From Chitinophagaceae bacterium UBA2375 (GTDB lineage: Bacteria; Bacteroidota; Bacteroidia; Chitinophagales; Chitinophagaceae): DNA of 57,232 nt. This document shows positions 19,410 through 28,271 of this stretch, in pieces (position 1 is the stretch's first letter; the number at the start of each line of letters is the position of its first letter). Location of the stretch: contig DDTB01000005.1 of assembly GCA_002343985.1 (NCBI GenBank), positions 1 to 57,232 of the forward strand. Reading direction: 5' to 3'. The position numbers and the translations under genes were made by a program. The notes under the pieces were generated by a model. That model was not told where the DNA came from and did no database searches. It saw only the letters and a list, made by a program, of their open reading frames with translations.

Positions 19410-20651
19410 TTGTCTGCACAACCCATCATACAAGTCAGTCATTTGTCTAAAAAATTCATGATCTCACATGAAGGCAGGGAGCGGTATAAGGCATTGAGGG
19501 ATGAAATCAGCCAGGCCGCTGCCGGTTGGTTGGGCAGATCAACGAAACAGAAAAAAACGAAAGAGGAATTCTGGGCCCTGAAGGATGTCAGTTTTGAGGT
19601 GGATAAGGGTGACCGCGTAGGCATTATTGGCCGGAACGGTGCGGGCAAGAGTACTTTGTTGAAAATCATTTCCCGCATTACGGAACCAACACAGGGGCGC
19701 ATATCCATCAAAGGCCGTGTGGCTTCCCTGCTCGAAGTAGGCACGGGCTTTCACCCCGAACTAACAGGTAGGGAAAACATATTCCTCAACGGGGCCATCC
19801 TTGGCATGAGCCGCCGTGAAATCAGGGCGAAGCTGGATGAAATCATCGCTTTTGCGGAAGTGGAGAAATTCCTTGATACCCCGGTTAAGCGATACAGCAG
19901 CGGCATGTATGTGCGTTTAGCCTTCTCCGTGGCCGCACACCTCGAGCCGGAAATACTGGTGGTTGATGAAGTGCTTGCCGTAGGCGACGCGGCTTTTCAA
20001 AAAAAATGTCTTGGCAAGATGGAAGACGTGAGCCAGAACGAGGGCCGGACTGTTTTATTTGTGAGCCACAATATGGGTGTGGTGTCGCAATTGTGCAATA
20101 AAGGGATTTTATTATCGCAGGGCCAGGTGAAACTGCAGGGTGAAATGAAGAAAGTGGTGGATGCCTACCTGCGCAGCGATGATGCGCAGCAACAATACCG
20201 GCTGAAAGATCCCGGGCAGAAAAAAAATTATTTTACGGCCATAGATATTGTCAATACAAAAGGGGAGGTTCAATCAGATTTTGCTTTTGATGAGCCAATG
20301 ACGCTCAGGTTTTCATTTTTGATACAGGAACCTGCTAACGGTTTGCAGATTGGAATAGGCCTGGAAGATAAATTCAATACCAGGGTGTTTACCATCCTCA
20401 GGGAAATTGAATACTTTGATGCCTCTGATGGTACCGTGCATGGCGAAGTGGAGCTGCCGGCATCACTGATCGCGCCAAACACATATTCCTTTGTGTTTGC
20501 CATCTGGACGCGGTCGGGTAAGGTGTACGATTTGCAGAGCGGGATTTGCCCGGTAACCATACATGATAACGGTACCGAGTATGCGCTGTATGAAGGCGTT
20601 GATTATGGAAATGTGATCATACAACCAAAATGGTCATCACCAAAAGCATGA
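19410..20651 (+). CDS. wzt: Polysaccharide ABC exporter ATPase with C-terminal glycan-binding domain, Wzt-like (copy 1)
   Basis: The 413-residue protein pairs an ABC ATPase with a beta-sandwich domain of the Wzt type. Start TTG 19410 is 11 bases after the permease gene and gives the usual N-terminus (QPIIQVSHLSKKFMISHEG). Seen: Walker A GRNGAGKST (about 75-83), a signature region YSSGMYVRLAF, Walker B ILVVDEVLAVGD and the H-loop SHN. The last 150 or so residues form the Wzt carbohydrate-binding part, which in known systems recognises a capped glycan end. Its ATPase half is very like that of the gene at 21349, but the C-terminal domains differ. Confidence 0.9.
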   Translation: MSAQPIIQVSHLSKKFMISHEGRERYKALRDEISQAAAGWLGRSTKQKKTKEEFWALKDVSFEVDKGDRVGIIGRNGAGKSTLLKIISRITEPTQGRISIKGRVASLLEVGTGFHPELTGRENIFLNGAILGMSRREIRAKLDEIIAFAEVEKFLDTPVKRYSSGMYVRLAFSVAAHLEPEILVVDEVLAVGDAAFQKKCLGKMEDVSQNEGRTVLFVSHNMGVVSQLCNKGILLSQGQVKLQGEMKKVVDAYLRSDDAQQQYRLKDPGQKKNYFTAIDIVNTKGEVQSDFAFDEPMTLRFSFLIQEPANGLQIGIGLEDKFNTRVFTILREIEYFDASDGTVHGEVELPASLIAPNTYSFVFAIWTRSGKVYDLQSGICPVTIHDNGTEYALYEGVDYGNVIIQPKWSSPKA

Positions 20652-20654
20652 CGC

Positions 20655-21290
20655 ATGTTCAATAAATTGTTCCGATATATTTCCTACAAGATTTTTTACC
20701 TGGGCAGGGTGGAATACAGGAGGCGTATCGGCGGCATTAAGCGCAGGCATTACGATACGGTGGCTCACCTCCACCCGGAAGCCGTGATTGAAACGGAAGG
20801 GAGCATTCAAAACCTGTCAGGTAAAAAAGACGCGGTGCATGTGGGCAAAATGTCGCATGTGCGCGGGGAACTTTTGATTTTTGAACAAGGGGGCCGAATC
20901 GAACTGGGTGATTATTGTTTCATTGGGGCGGGGACACATATTTGGTCAGCCGCTTCCGTACGCATTGGGCACCGGGTGTTGATTTCACATAATGTCAACA
21001 TCCACGATAATATTTCCCATCCGCTCGACGCCGGCGAAAGGCACCTCGATTTTTTACACATATTCGGCAAGCAGCCGGCCACCAGTCCTGACCTCCGGGC
21101 CGAAGCGATTGAAATCGGCGATGATGCATGGATAGGGTTTAATGTAAGCATCCTGAAAGGGGTGAAAATTGGTAAGGGCGCGATCATCGGCGCATGCGCG
21201 GTGATTACCCGTGACGTACCGGATTACGCGGTGGTTGTGGGCAAGGCTGAACAGGAAATTATTCGATACAATAAACCCAGTCAGGGATAA
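20655..21290 (+). CDS. Left-handed beta-helix acyltransferase (WbbJ-like)
   Basis: The 211-residue protein has hexapeptide repeats over about 70-200 (IELGDYCFIGAGTHIW, VRIGHRVLISHNVNIHDN, IEIGDDAWIGFNVSILKGVKIGKGAIIGA). The HNVNIHDN segment supplies the His expected in O-acetyl and N-acyl transferases of this family. It probably transfers acetyl from acetyl-CoA to a sugar of the glycan. It starts 3 bases after the first wzt, so it belongs to the same transcription unit. Confidence 0.82.
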   Translation: MFNKLFRYISYKIFYLGRVEYRRRIGGIKRRHYDTVAHLHPEAVIETEGSIQNLSGKKDAVHVGKMSHVRGELLIFEQGGRIELGDYCFIGAGTHIWSAASVRIGHRVLISHNVNIHDNISHPLDAGERHLDFLHIFGKQPATSPDLRAEAIEIGDDAWIGFNVSILKGVKIGKGAIIGACAVITRDVPDYAVVVGKAEQEIIRYNKPSQG

Positions 21291-21291
21291 C

Positions 21292-21299
21292 CAATTTTG
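21292..21299 (+). promoter_or_regulatory. Possible -7 box before the second wzt
   Basis: CAATTTTG matches seven of eight positions of TAnnTTTG. It sits in a 58-base AT-rich gap, 50 bases before the GTG start. A separate promoter here would let the second ATPase be made independently. Confidence 0.3.
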
Positions 21300-21348
21300 T
21301 TAGCTTGGCTTTATGCTGAATAACAATTTTTAAATTTAACATACAGCA

Positions 21349-22602
21349 GTGTCCTCCATCATTGAAGTAGAACAAGTATCTAAACGATTTATTATTTCGC
21401 ACGAAGGTGTGAGCCAGTATACGGCTTTAAGGGATGAAATTTCTCAAAAGGCAAAAAGAATATTCTCATTTTTAAAGCCCGGTCAGGCTGATGATATTTC
21501 CAGGGAAGAATTTTGGGCATTACAGGATATCAGTTTTAAAGTGGAACAGGGCGACAGGGTTGGTATCATAGGCCGGAATGGTGCGGGTAAGAGCACATTG
21601 CTGAAAATATTATCCCGTATTTCCGAACCAAGTTCCGGAACAATACGTATCCGGGGCAGAGTGGCGTCATTACTGGAAGTAGGTACTGGGTTTCATCCCG
21701 AACTGACAGGCAGGGAGAATATATTTTTGAATGGCGCTATACTCGGAATGAGCCGTGCTGAAATCAGGTCAAAATTTGATGCCATTGTGGATTTCGCTGA
21801 AGTGGAAAAATTCCTGGATACGCCAGTTAAGCGCTATAGCAGCGGCATGTATGTTCGTTTAGCCTTTGCCGTAGCCGCATTTCTTGAACCGGAGATTTTG
21901 GTGGTGGATGAAGTGCTGGCGGTAGGTGACGCGCAATTTCAAAAGAAATGTTTAGGGAAGATGGAAGATGTGTCAAGAAATGAAGGGCGCACAGTGTTAT
22001 TTGTGAGCCATCAAATGAATGCCATCGAAACATTGACCAATAAAGCGATTTATCTGAAATCAGGAAAGATCCAAAACTTTGGTGATACAGAAGAGATTGT
22101 AAATGAATACCTGCATGATTACGAACATGCAACAGATGTGAGGTCATATACTTCCCGTAGTGGGTCAGGAAAGGCTCGACTTGTAAAATTAGAAGTTTGG
22201 GGCCGTGGCCAGAAACTAACATCTGTCAAACAAGGTGAGCCATTTACTGTACGTGTGGGTATAGAAGCTAAAGAAGGGTTGGGCATGGATATAAGTTTTG
22301 TGCTTGAAAACTTCAGGGAACATCCTATTTTTTGCACACATTTATCCGATCTTGGAGAACCTATTCGTAATTCAGAAACATACATGGAGTTCGATATCCC
22401 TGTGAATTTGAATAGCCTTCGAAAGGGTGAATACCTCATGTCAATGGCATTATTCAAGCCTGAAAAAGGTGAATTTTATGATACAGTACTGCACTTTCCC
22501 CTGATTAATGTTGAAGGAATGGACGAAGCCGGCTTATTTCCTGTTGACCATCGATGGGGCGATCAATATTTTCCTTTGGCCTGGAATAAAATATCGATAT
22601 AA
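21349..22602 (+). CDS. wzt: Polysaccharide ABC exporter ATPase, Wzt-like (copy 2)
   Basis: The 417-residue protein has the same layout as the gene at 19410: ATPase half with GRNGAGKST, YSSGMYVRLAF and ILVVDEVLAVGD, then a C-terminal domain of about 150 residues with a different sequence. The GTG start is the first in-frame start that yields SSIIEVEQVSKRF, matching the paralogue. No second permease accompanies it, so it may share the permease at 18544 and give it a second substrate specificity, or replace copy 1 under other conditions. The coding sequence looks more AT-rich than its neighbour. Confidence 0.88.
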   Translation: MSSIIEVEQVSKRFIISHEGVSQYTALRDEISQKAKRIFSFLKPGQADDISREEFWALQDISFKVEQGDRVGIIGRNGAGKSTLLKILSRISEPSSGTIRIRGRVASLLEVGTGFHPELTGRENIFLNGAILGMSRAEIRSKFDAIVDFAEVEKFLDTPVKRYSSGMYVRLAFAVAAFLEPEILVVDEVLAVGDAQFQKKCLGKMEDVSRNEGRTVLFVSHQMNAIETLTNKAIYLKSGKIQNFGDTEEIVNEYLHDYEHATDVRSYTSRSGSGKARLVKLEVWGRGQKLTSVKQGEPFTVRVGIEAKEGLGMDISFVLENFREHPIFCTHLSDLGEPIRNSETYMEFDIPVNLNSLRKGEYLMSMALFKPEKGEFYDTVLHFPLINVEGMDEAGLFPVDHRWGDQYFPLAWNKISI

Positions 22603-22608
22603 ATATAA

Positions 22609-23598
22609 ATGATGTTTAAAAAAATTGTCGATTTCATAAAGCGGAAAAATGTACGCATCAACGAAACGCATGAGATGCTCCGCAATACGTATTCTCATAT
22701 CCGGAGCCCCAAGGTGAATCTTGGTGGTTTGCAGGCGTCTATGAATCTCCAAAAAGACCGAATCGAAAATTTATCCGAAGTCGAATTCCAGGTTTTCTCC
22801 CAATTCGGTGACGATGGCATCATACAATACCTTGTCAGTAAACTGCCCCTTAAAAACAAAACATTTATTGAATTTGGCGTAGAAGATTACAGGGAGTCTA
22901 ACACCCGATTTTTATTGGTGAACAACGCTTGGTCAGGACTGGTCATGGATGGCAGTGCCACTCATATACAAAAGATCAGGTCAGAACAGATGTATTCTTT
23001 TTATGACCTGCGTGCCGTTCAGGCTTTCATCACTGCCGAGAATATCAATGGCCTCATCCAATCCGCAGGGTTCCATCCCGAAGTGGGCATTTTGAGCGTG
23101 GATATTGATGGCAACGACTACTGGGTTTGGAAAGCCATCGATTGCATTAAGCCTTCAATTGTTATTACGGAATACAACAGTTTATTCGGCTTCGAAGATC
23201 CTTTTACCATACCGTACAAGCCTGATTTTGTCAGGGGCAAACAAACGCCGCTGAATTTTTATGGCACTTCATTGCTGTCGGCCTGCCAGTTGGCAAAACA
23301 AAAGGGTTATTTTTTTATTGGCTGCAACAGCGCCGGCAATAACGCGTATTTCATTCACGAAAGCCTCCGCAACCATTGCCCGATAGCGGAGAAAACACCG
23401 GAACAGGGATATAACTTCGCCATATTTTCGGAAACCTGGGATGAACGTAAAGAACCCAGGAGGGGTAAGCATAAGGTATTGAGCATCGATGGGCTCGGGG
23501 TTGTACATACGGGCAGCATGGAAACCCTAAGATTCCCCGCGGAAAAAATCATTCAATCGTTAAAGCAGTCAGGGAAGTTCAGGGGTATTGAACAATAG
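22609..23598 (+). CDS. Divergent FkbM/SAM-methyltransferase-like protein
   Basis: The 329-residue protein is only loosely like FkbM methyltransferases. A Rossmann-type strand reads KTFIEFGVEDYRESN, where true members have DVGANxG, and a later strand ILSVDIDGNDYWVWKAI takes the place of the KIDVEGAE motif. Before them lies FSQFGDDGIIQYL (about 63-75). The lysine-rich N-terminus has no signal peptide, so it should be cytoplasmic. It starts 6 bases after the second wzt; a second ATG follows at once at 22612. Sugar O-methylation is the best guess from fold and context, but this may be a different SAM-dependent or SAM-like family. Confidence 0.6.
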   Translation: MMFKKIVDFIKRKNVRINETHEMLRNTYSHIRSPKVNLGGLQASMNLQKDRIENLSEVEFQVFSQFGDDGIIQYLVSKLPLKNKTFIEFGVEDYRESNTRFLLVNNAWSGLVMDGSATHIQKIRSEQMYSFYDLRAVQAFITAENINGLIQSAGFHPEVGILSVDIDGNDYWVWKAIDCIKPSIVITEYNSLFGFEDPFTIPYKPDFVRGKQTPLNFYGTSLLSACQLAKQKGYFFIGCNSAGNNAYFIHESLRNHCPIAEKTPEQGYNFAIFSETWDERKEPRRGKHKVLSIDGLGVVHTGSMETLRFPAEKIIQSLKQSGKFRGIEQ

Positions 23599-23619
23599 CT
23601 GAATGTTTTCAGCTGAATT

Positions 23620-24534
23620 ATGGATCATCAGAAACACATACTGGTCATTGGTTGCCTCGGGTTCATAGGTACTCACGTTGTCGCCTACGCGAAGAAATTG
23701 GGCTTCCAGGTTACGGGCTGCGATTTGCATGATCATTCTGGAACAGGCTATCATTATGCCCGCGTCAGTCCCGGCAACCAGCCCTGGGATGCGTTGCTGA
23801 ATGGACAGCCTTTCGATTATTGCATCAATGCAGGGGGCAATGGAAATGTGGGTTTTTCCATTCAGGAACCTTATCGTGATTTTCAGTCAAACACAAATGA
23901 TACGGCGTCACTACTGGATGCTTTAAGGCGTTTGCAGCCTAACTGCCGCTATGTGCATATTTCCAGCGCGGCAGTGTATGGCAATCCAGGTTCTTTGCCA
24001 GTGAAAGAGTCGGCAAACTGTAAGCCAATGTCGCCCTATGGATGGCATAAATGGATGTCTGAATTGATTTGCCGGGAATACGCGGAACTTTTTCATCAGC
24101 CCATTGCCATCGTCAGGCCCTTTTCGGTCTATGGCCCTGGCCTGCGCAAACAAATCTTTTGGGATACCTATCAAAAATACCTGTCAGATCCCTCGCAAGT
24201 GGAATTATGGGGAACGGGATCGGAAAGCCGCGACTTTATTTACATCACTGATGCCTGTAAAGCTATGTTCCTGATTTTGGAAAAAGCTGATATGCAAGGA
24301 GAGGTGTACAACCTGGGTTCTGGTCTGGAAACCGTCATTTCGGAGGCCGTGACAAAGCTTTTTCATTCCTTGCAACTACAGCCCCGCATCCTGTTTAATG
24401 GGAAACAACGAGCCGGTGACCCGCTGCAATGGAGGGCCGATATAGGTAAACTAACCTCATTGGGATTTAGTGCTGATGTTCCAATGGATGAGGGAATGAA
24501 ACGGCTTGCTGAATGGTTGAAGGATCAATCCTAA
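23620..24534 (+). CDS. NAD-dependent sugar epimerase/dehydratase
   Basis: The 304-residue extended short-chain dehydrogenase has GCLGFIG (11-17) for NAD(P) binding, HISSAAVYG with the catalytic Ser, and YGWHK with Tyr140 and Lys144. It acts on a nucleotide sugar, making or modifying a donor for the cluster. GalE-, RmlB- and dTDP-rhamnose-type roles are all possible; nothing seen fixes the substrate. It lies 21 bases after the methyltransferase-like gene and 16 bases before a glycosyltransferase, so it is within the same operon. Confidence 0.83.
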   Translation: MDHQKHILVIGCLGFIGTHVVAYAKKLGFQVTGCDLHDHSGTGYHYARVSPGNQPWDALLNGQPFDYCINAGGNGNVGFSIQEPYRDFQSNTNDTASLLDALRRLQPNCRYVHISSAAVYGNPGSLPVKESANCKPMSPYGWHKWMSELICREYAELFHQPIAIVRPFSVYGPGLRKQIFWDTYQKYLSDPSQVELWGTGSESRDFIYITDACKAMFLILEKADMQGEVYNLGSGLETVISEAVTKLFHSLQLQPRILFNGKQRAGDPLQWRADIGKLTSLGFSADVPMDEGMKRLAEWLKDQS

Positions 24535-24550
24535 TCTGTAAACTGCATTC

Positions 24551-25702
24551 TTGCAATTAACGTATTTTATAGACGATAAATTAGGTGGTGTCAGTTCATT
24601 AAACTTGAACCTGGCAACCCATTGCCCGTACCCTGATACGCGGCAAACGGTCATCCATATGCGCCATGAAGGCTCGAATATGGCAAGGGCCGGCATTACT
24701 TACCCGGTTGATGAAGAATTGTATTTTTCATTCAGCGAAAAAGAAAATGGGTACAGTATGCTCAAAAGGCTTCACGGTATATTACCGGGAGCGCCCGGGG
24801 CTTTTGTATTAAATTATGGAACAGAAATGGCGATGCTGGACCATTATCCCGTTCGTCAAACAACCTATCAATTGGTGCATGACCAGTATAACGTCCGCTT
24901 ATCGGAACAATATGGCCATCTAGTGGATGTTTTCATTTGCCACAATACCCATATTTACGAAGATTTAAAACGCCTGCATCCCGGCAGGGAACAACGGATT
25001 TTTTATCGTCCGCATGGTGTACCAATCCCTGCTAAATGGCAACAGCATAATAATCCGGAGAAACCATTGAAACTGTTTTTCCTTGGGCGCATGACGAAGG
25101 CAAAGGGGATATTTGATCTTCCTGTAATCAGTAAGCATTTGGTTGATATGCAGGTTCCTTTTGAATGGACCTGTATTGGGAACGGCCCGGAATTGGAACA
25201 GTTGAAAAAGGAATGGCCATCGGAATATCCTGTACGTTTTTTATCGCCTGCCACCAACAACGAAGTGATGGATATCTGCGCGGAGCAGGATCTGTTTGTA
25301 TTGCCCACTAAATTTGAAGGTTCCCCGGTTTCATTGATCGAAACCATGAGTGCCGGGCTTGTACCTGTCATTTCAAAACTGCCCGGTGGCATTACCGATA
25401 TTGTACAGGAAGATATCGGGTATGCATTACCGGTAGATGATAACCTGGCATTCGCGAAAGCGATTACGGAACTGCATGCCAACAGGCCGCACCTCGCGGA
25501 AATGGGGCGGCGCTGCCGGGCAAAAATTATTCAGGATTTTGATGTGCGGAAGACAGCGGCGGCTTATCATGCATTGTTTCACCGCTATGAAGAATTCTAT
25601 ACACCGAAAAATTTGCGCAAATTAAAAATAGGCTCAAGGCTCGACCATCCTGTGATTCCCAATTGGCTGACAAAACTATTGCGAAAAAAAGCCCATGGAT
25701 AA
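24551..25702 (+). CDS. GT4-family glycosyltransferase
   Basis: The 383-residue GT-B enzyme starts at TTG 24551, the first possible in-frame start after a stop codon at 24539. It gives QLTYFIDDKLGGVSSLNLNL, where the glycine loop is the conserved acceptor-side motif. The C-terminal half has LFFLGRMTKAKGI and KFEGSPVSLIETMSAG, the donor-binding E-x7-E motif. A late basic stretch (LTKLLRKKAHG) may touch the membrane. The stop overlaps the start of the following methyltransferase by 8 bases. Sugar donor unknown. Confidence 0.82.
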   Translation: MQLTYFIDDKLGGVSSLNLNLATHCPYPDTRQTVIHMRHEGSNMARAGITYPVDEELYFSFSEKENGYSMLKRLHGILPGAPGAFVLNYGTEMAMLDHYPVRQTTYQLVHDQYNVRLSEQYGHLVDVFICHNTHIYEDLKRLHPGREQRIFYRPHGVPIPAKWQQHNNPEKPLKLFFLGRMTKAKGIFDLPVISKHLVDMQVPFEWTCIGNGPELEQLKKEWPSEYPVRFLSPATNNEVMDICAEQDLFVLPTKFEGSPVSLIETMSAGLVPVISKLPGGITDIVQEDIGYALPVDDNLAFAKAITELHANRPHLAEMGRRCRAKIIQDFDVRKTAAAYHALFHRYEEFYTPKNLRKLKIGSRLDHPVIPNWLTKLLRKKAHG

Positions 25703-26522
25703 AATATTGCTCTACACATTTAAAATTATTAACCGGCTATTTGGTTCCACCATGGCGAAAGCCAGGTTTTTCAACAGTTGGAAATACCTGTATGGCATTT
25801 CCATGAGGGGTATCGGCCGCATCCAGGGTTGGCCCATCGAAAAAAGCGGTGAACTGGATATGCTCCGCAAACTTTTACAACAATCGCCCGACAGGGCCGT
25901 GGTTATTGATGTGGGGTCCAATATCGGGCAGTACGCGCAGGCGGTTATGAGCCAGGTGCAGGAAGGGCGCCGGATATCCCTGCATATGTTTGAACCATCC
26001 GCAGCCAACCTGCAGATATTGCATGAACAATTCAATCCGGATAAATATCCCAATGCTGAGTTTCATATCAACCAGGTGGCTTTGAGCGATAAGGATGATA
26101 CCGCTTATTTGTACACAGATAAAGAAGGGTCTGACCTGGGCTCGCTCCTCAACCTCAAATTGCCGATCCGGCCTTTTGATGAATCTAAAAAAGAAACGGT
26201 TCAAACACGGAAACTCGACCATTATATAACGGAAAAGGGTATACGCGAAGTGGAATTGCTGAAGATTGATGTGGAAGGCGCGGAATACATGGTGTTGTCC
26301 GGCGCCATGGATAGCATACGCAAAGGAGTAGTGAAACATATCCAGTTTGAATTTGGCGCAGGGAATATCAGCTCCCGCATGTTTTTTCACGATTTCTGGG
26401 AACTGCTTTCCCCTTATTACAGGTTTCATTTGATTTTATCGGGAGGATTGGTGCCTATTGAAAAATATTCAACGGATTGGGAAATATTCAGAACAGTAAA
26501 TTACCTGCTGATTAAAAAATGA
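25695..26522 (+). CDS. FkbM-family methyltransferase
   Basis: The 275-residue SAM-dependent methyltransferase has motif I VVIDVGSNIGQYAQ (about 73-86), FEPS after strand 2, and the family motif LLKIDVEGAEYMVL (about 193-206). Members O-methylate sugars or polyketide hydroxyls. The C-terminal 60 residues (IQFEFGAGNISSR, DFWELL, PIEKYS) closely match those of the gene at 29644, so the two are paralogues that may methylate different positions. It overlaps both neighbours (8 bases before, 4 bases after), so it is translationally coupled. Confidence 0.85.
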   Translation: MDKILLYTFKIINRLFGSTMAKARFFNSWKYLYGISMRGIGRIQGWPIEKSGELDMLRKLLQQSPDRAVVIDVGSNIGQYAQAVMSQVQEGRRISLHMFEPSAANLQILHEQFNPDKYPNAEFHINQVALSDKDDTAYLYTDKEGSDLGSLLNLKLPIRPFDESKKETVQTRKLDHYITEKGIREVELLKIDVEGAEYMVLSGAMDSIRKGVVKHIQFEFGAGNISSRMFFHDFWELLSPYYRFHLILSGGLVPIEKYSTDWEIFRTVNYLLIKK

Positions 26523-27379
26523 CAATGATGGAAAAACCGCTGGTCAGTGTTTTGATGACAGCATACAACCGCGAAAAATATATTGCCGAGGCCATGCAGT
26601 CCGTGCTGGCTTCCACCTACCAAAACCTGGAACTGCTGATTGTAGATGATGGTTCAAAAGACAGGACTTTGGAAATTGTCCGCGACATATCGGCAAAGGA
26701 CCCTCGTGTACAATTGCACCGGAATGAAAAAAACCTGGGTGATTATCCAAACCGCAACAGGGCCGCTTCATTGGCTAAAGGCAAGTACCTGAAATATGTG
26801 GATTCTGATGATGCCATTTATCCATGGGCCATCGAATGGATGGTAAATATGATGGAAGCAAACCCGGAAGCAGGTTGGGGTTTATGTTCCATGGAGCAGA
26901 ATATCAGGCAGATTTTTCCCCTGCTTTTGAGCCCGAAAGAGGCTTATGAATACCATTATCTTGGAAAAGGATTATTTAGAAGGGCCCCTTTATCTTCTAT
27001 TATCAAGCGTTCGGTTTTTGAAGAAGTTGGCGGGTTTAAGCCCATCCGTATGGCAGGAGATAACGAAATGTGGCACCGGTTAGCCGCGCATTACCCGGTA
27101 TTATTGATGCCGCAGGGCATGGTTTGGTACAGGAGCCATGAAGGCCAGGAAGTGACAGATTTCAGGGATTACATAAATGTGTACGAAGCGATCAAGATTA
27201 AGTACCTCTCTGCTTCTGATTGTCCGCTGGATCCATCAACAAGTTCGTTTTTACTGGCAAGGGAAAAGAAGAAGATCAAGCGTAATATCTTGCGGAATGT
27301 ATTGGGTTTTGATTTTGAAACATTGAAAATCAACCTCCGTAACCTCGGTTACCACAATGGAAAACCGCTGCCTCTGTAA
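26519..27379 (+). CDS. GT2-family glycosyltransferase
   Basis: The 286-residue enzyme has a GT-A fold: VSVLMTAYNREKYIAEA at the N-terminus, LLIVDDGSKDRT for nucleotide binding and KYVDSDDAIYP as the metal-binding DxD. RAGDNEMWHRLA-like sequence (MAGDNEMWHRL, about 179-189) carries the acidic region expected near the catalytic base. No membrane helices, so it is cytoplasmic. The start overlaps the preceding methyltransferase stop by 4 bases (ATGA). Its product is presumably one linkage in the repeat unit. Confidence 0.85.
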   Translation: MTMMEKPLVSVLMTAYNREKYIAEAMQSVLASTYQNLELLIVDDGSKDRTLEIVRDISAKDPRVQLHRNEKNLGDYPNRNRAASLAKGKYLKYVDSDDAIYPWAIEWMVNMMEANPEAGWGLCSMEQNIRQIFPLLLSPKEAYEYHYLGKGLFRRAPLSSIIKRSVFEEVGGFKPIRMAGDNEMWHRLAAHYPVLLMPQGMVWYRSHEGQEVTDFRDYINVYEAIKIKYLSASDCPLDPSTSSFLLAREKKKIKRNILRNVLGFDFETLKINLRNLGYHNGKPLPL

Positions 27380-27409
27380 AGGCAGTAACAACCATTAGAC
27401 TACAGAAAA

Positions 27410-28255
27410 TTGAAAAGGTTTATTCAATATGCTATTGCCTGGGTCCGGATCAGGATTTACCTGTTGCTGCCTTTCAGCAGGCCATCGCGCCTGGTAATCA
27501 AGGGTAAATTGTCATTAGGATGGAGATCCCTCATCTTGCTGGATACTAAAAGTAACATCGTCATTGAAGGAGATTGTACGTTCATTGATACAGTGATTCA
27601 GCTCGGGGATGCCACGCTTAGATTGGGTAAAAACTGTACGGCAAAGAATTCCCGTATTGTGTTGATGAATAGCAATATGACAGTTGGAGATAAAGCATAT
27701 TTTGAACATACTTTAATTTACCTCACACAACAATCCTCTTTACAGGCAGAAGCGTATTTTCATTGTGTGGGGAAAGGAGTGGACAGGCTTCCAATTTATG
27801 GATCGGCATCTACACTCAATGTCGCGGACAATGTTAATGTAAAGGCTGAAATATATTGTCAGAATGCTTCATTCACTTGTGGTTCAACAGTATTCCTGAA
27901 TGAAGGGACGCAAATACGTTGCCATAAGGGCATCACACTTGGCAGTAATATCATGGTGTCGTATGATTGCCTGATTTTCGATACGAACACACATTCTTTA
28001 TCTGCAGCCGACAGGCGAAAAGAGTTCAGTGATGGATATCCAAATAGCGCTTATCAAGACAAGGATAGCAGGGAAAAGGTAAAGATGGAGCCTATACGGA
28101 TTGGTAATGATGTGTGGATAGGAACAAGGGCAATTATTTTGAAAGGTACCAGTTTGGGTAATGAAGTTATTGTAGGTGCTGCATCAGTGATGTCGGGATT
28201 GCAGGTGCCAGATGGTAAAATTGTTTTTGGCAATCCCGCTACGTATAAGCCTTAA
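27410..28255 (+). CDS. Left-handed beta-helix acyltransferase
   Basis: The 281-residue protein has hexapeptide-type repeats through most of its length, strongest near the end (IRIGNDVWIGTRAIILKGTSLGNEVIVGAASVMSG in pieces over about 224-265). The start is TTG 27410; no in-frame ATG precedes the conserved N-terminal part. Likely an O-acetyl transferase for the glycan. The AT content looks higher than in nearby genes, which might mean a different origin. The start of the next gene follows the stop by 16 bases. Confidence 0.75.
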   Translation: MKRFIQYAIAWVRIRIYLLLPFSRPSRLVIKGKLSLGWRSLILLDTKSNIVIEGDCTFIDTVIQLGDATLRLGKNCTAKNSRIVLMNSNMTVGDKAYFEHTLIYLTQQSSLQAEAYFHCVGKGVDRLPIYGSASTLNVADNVNVKAEIYCQNASFTCGSTVFLNEGTQIRCHKGITLGSNIMVSYDCLIFDTNTHSLSAADRRKEFSDGYPNSAYQDKDSREKVKMEPIRIGNDVWIGTRAIILKGTSLGNEVIVGAASVMSGLQVPDGKIVFGNPATYKP

Positions 28256-28271
28256 AAGGCTTTTGCGCTAT

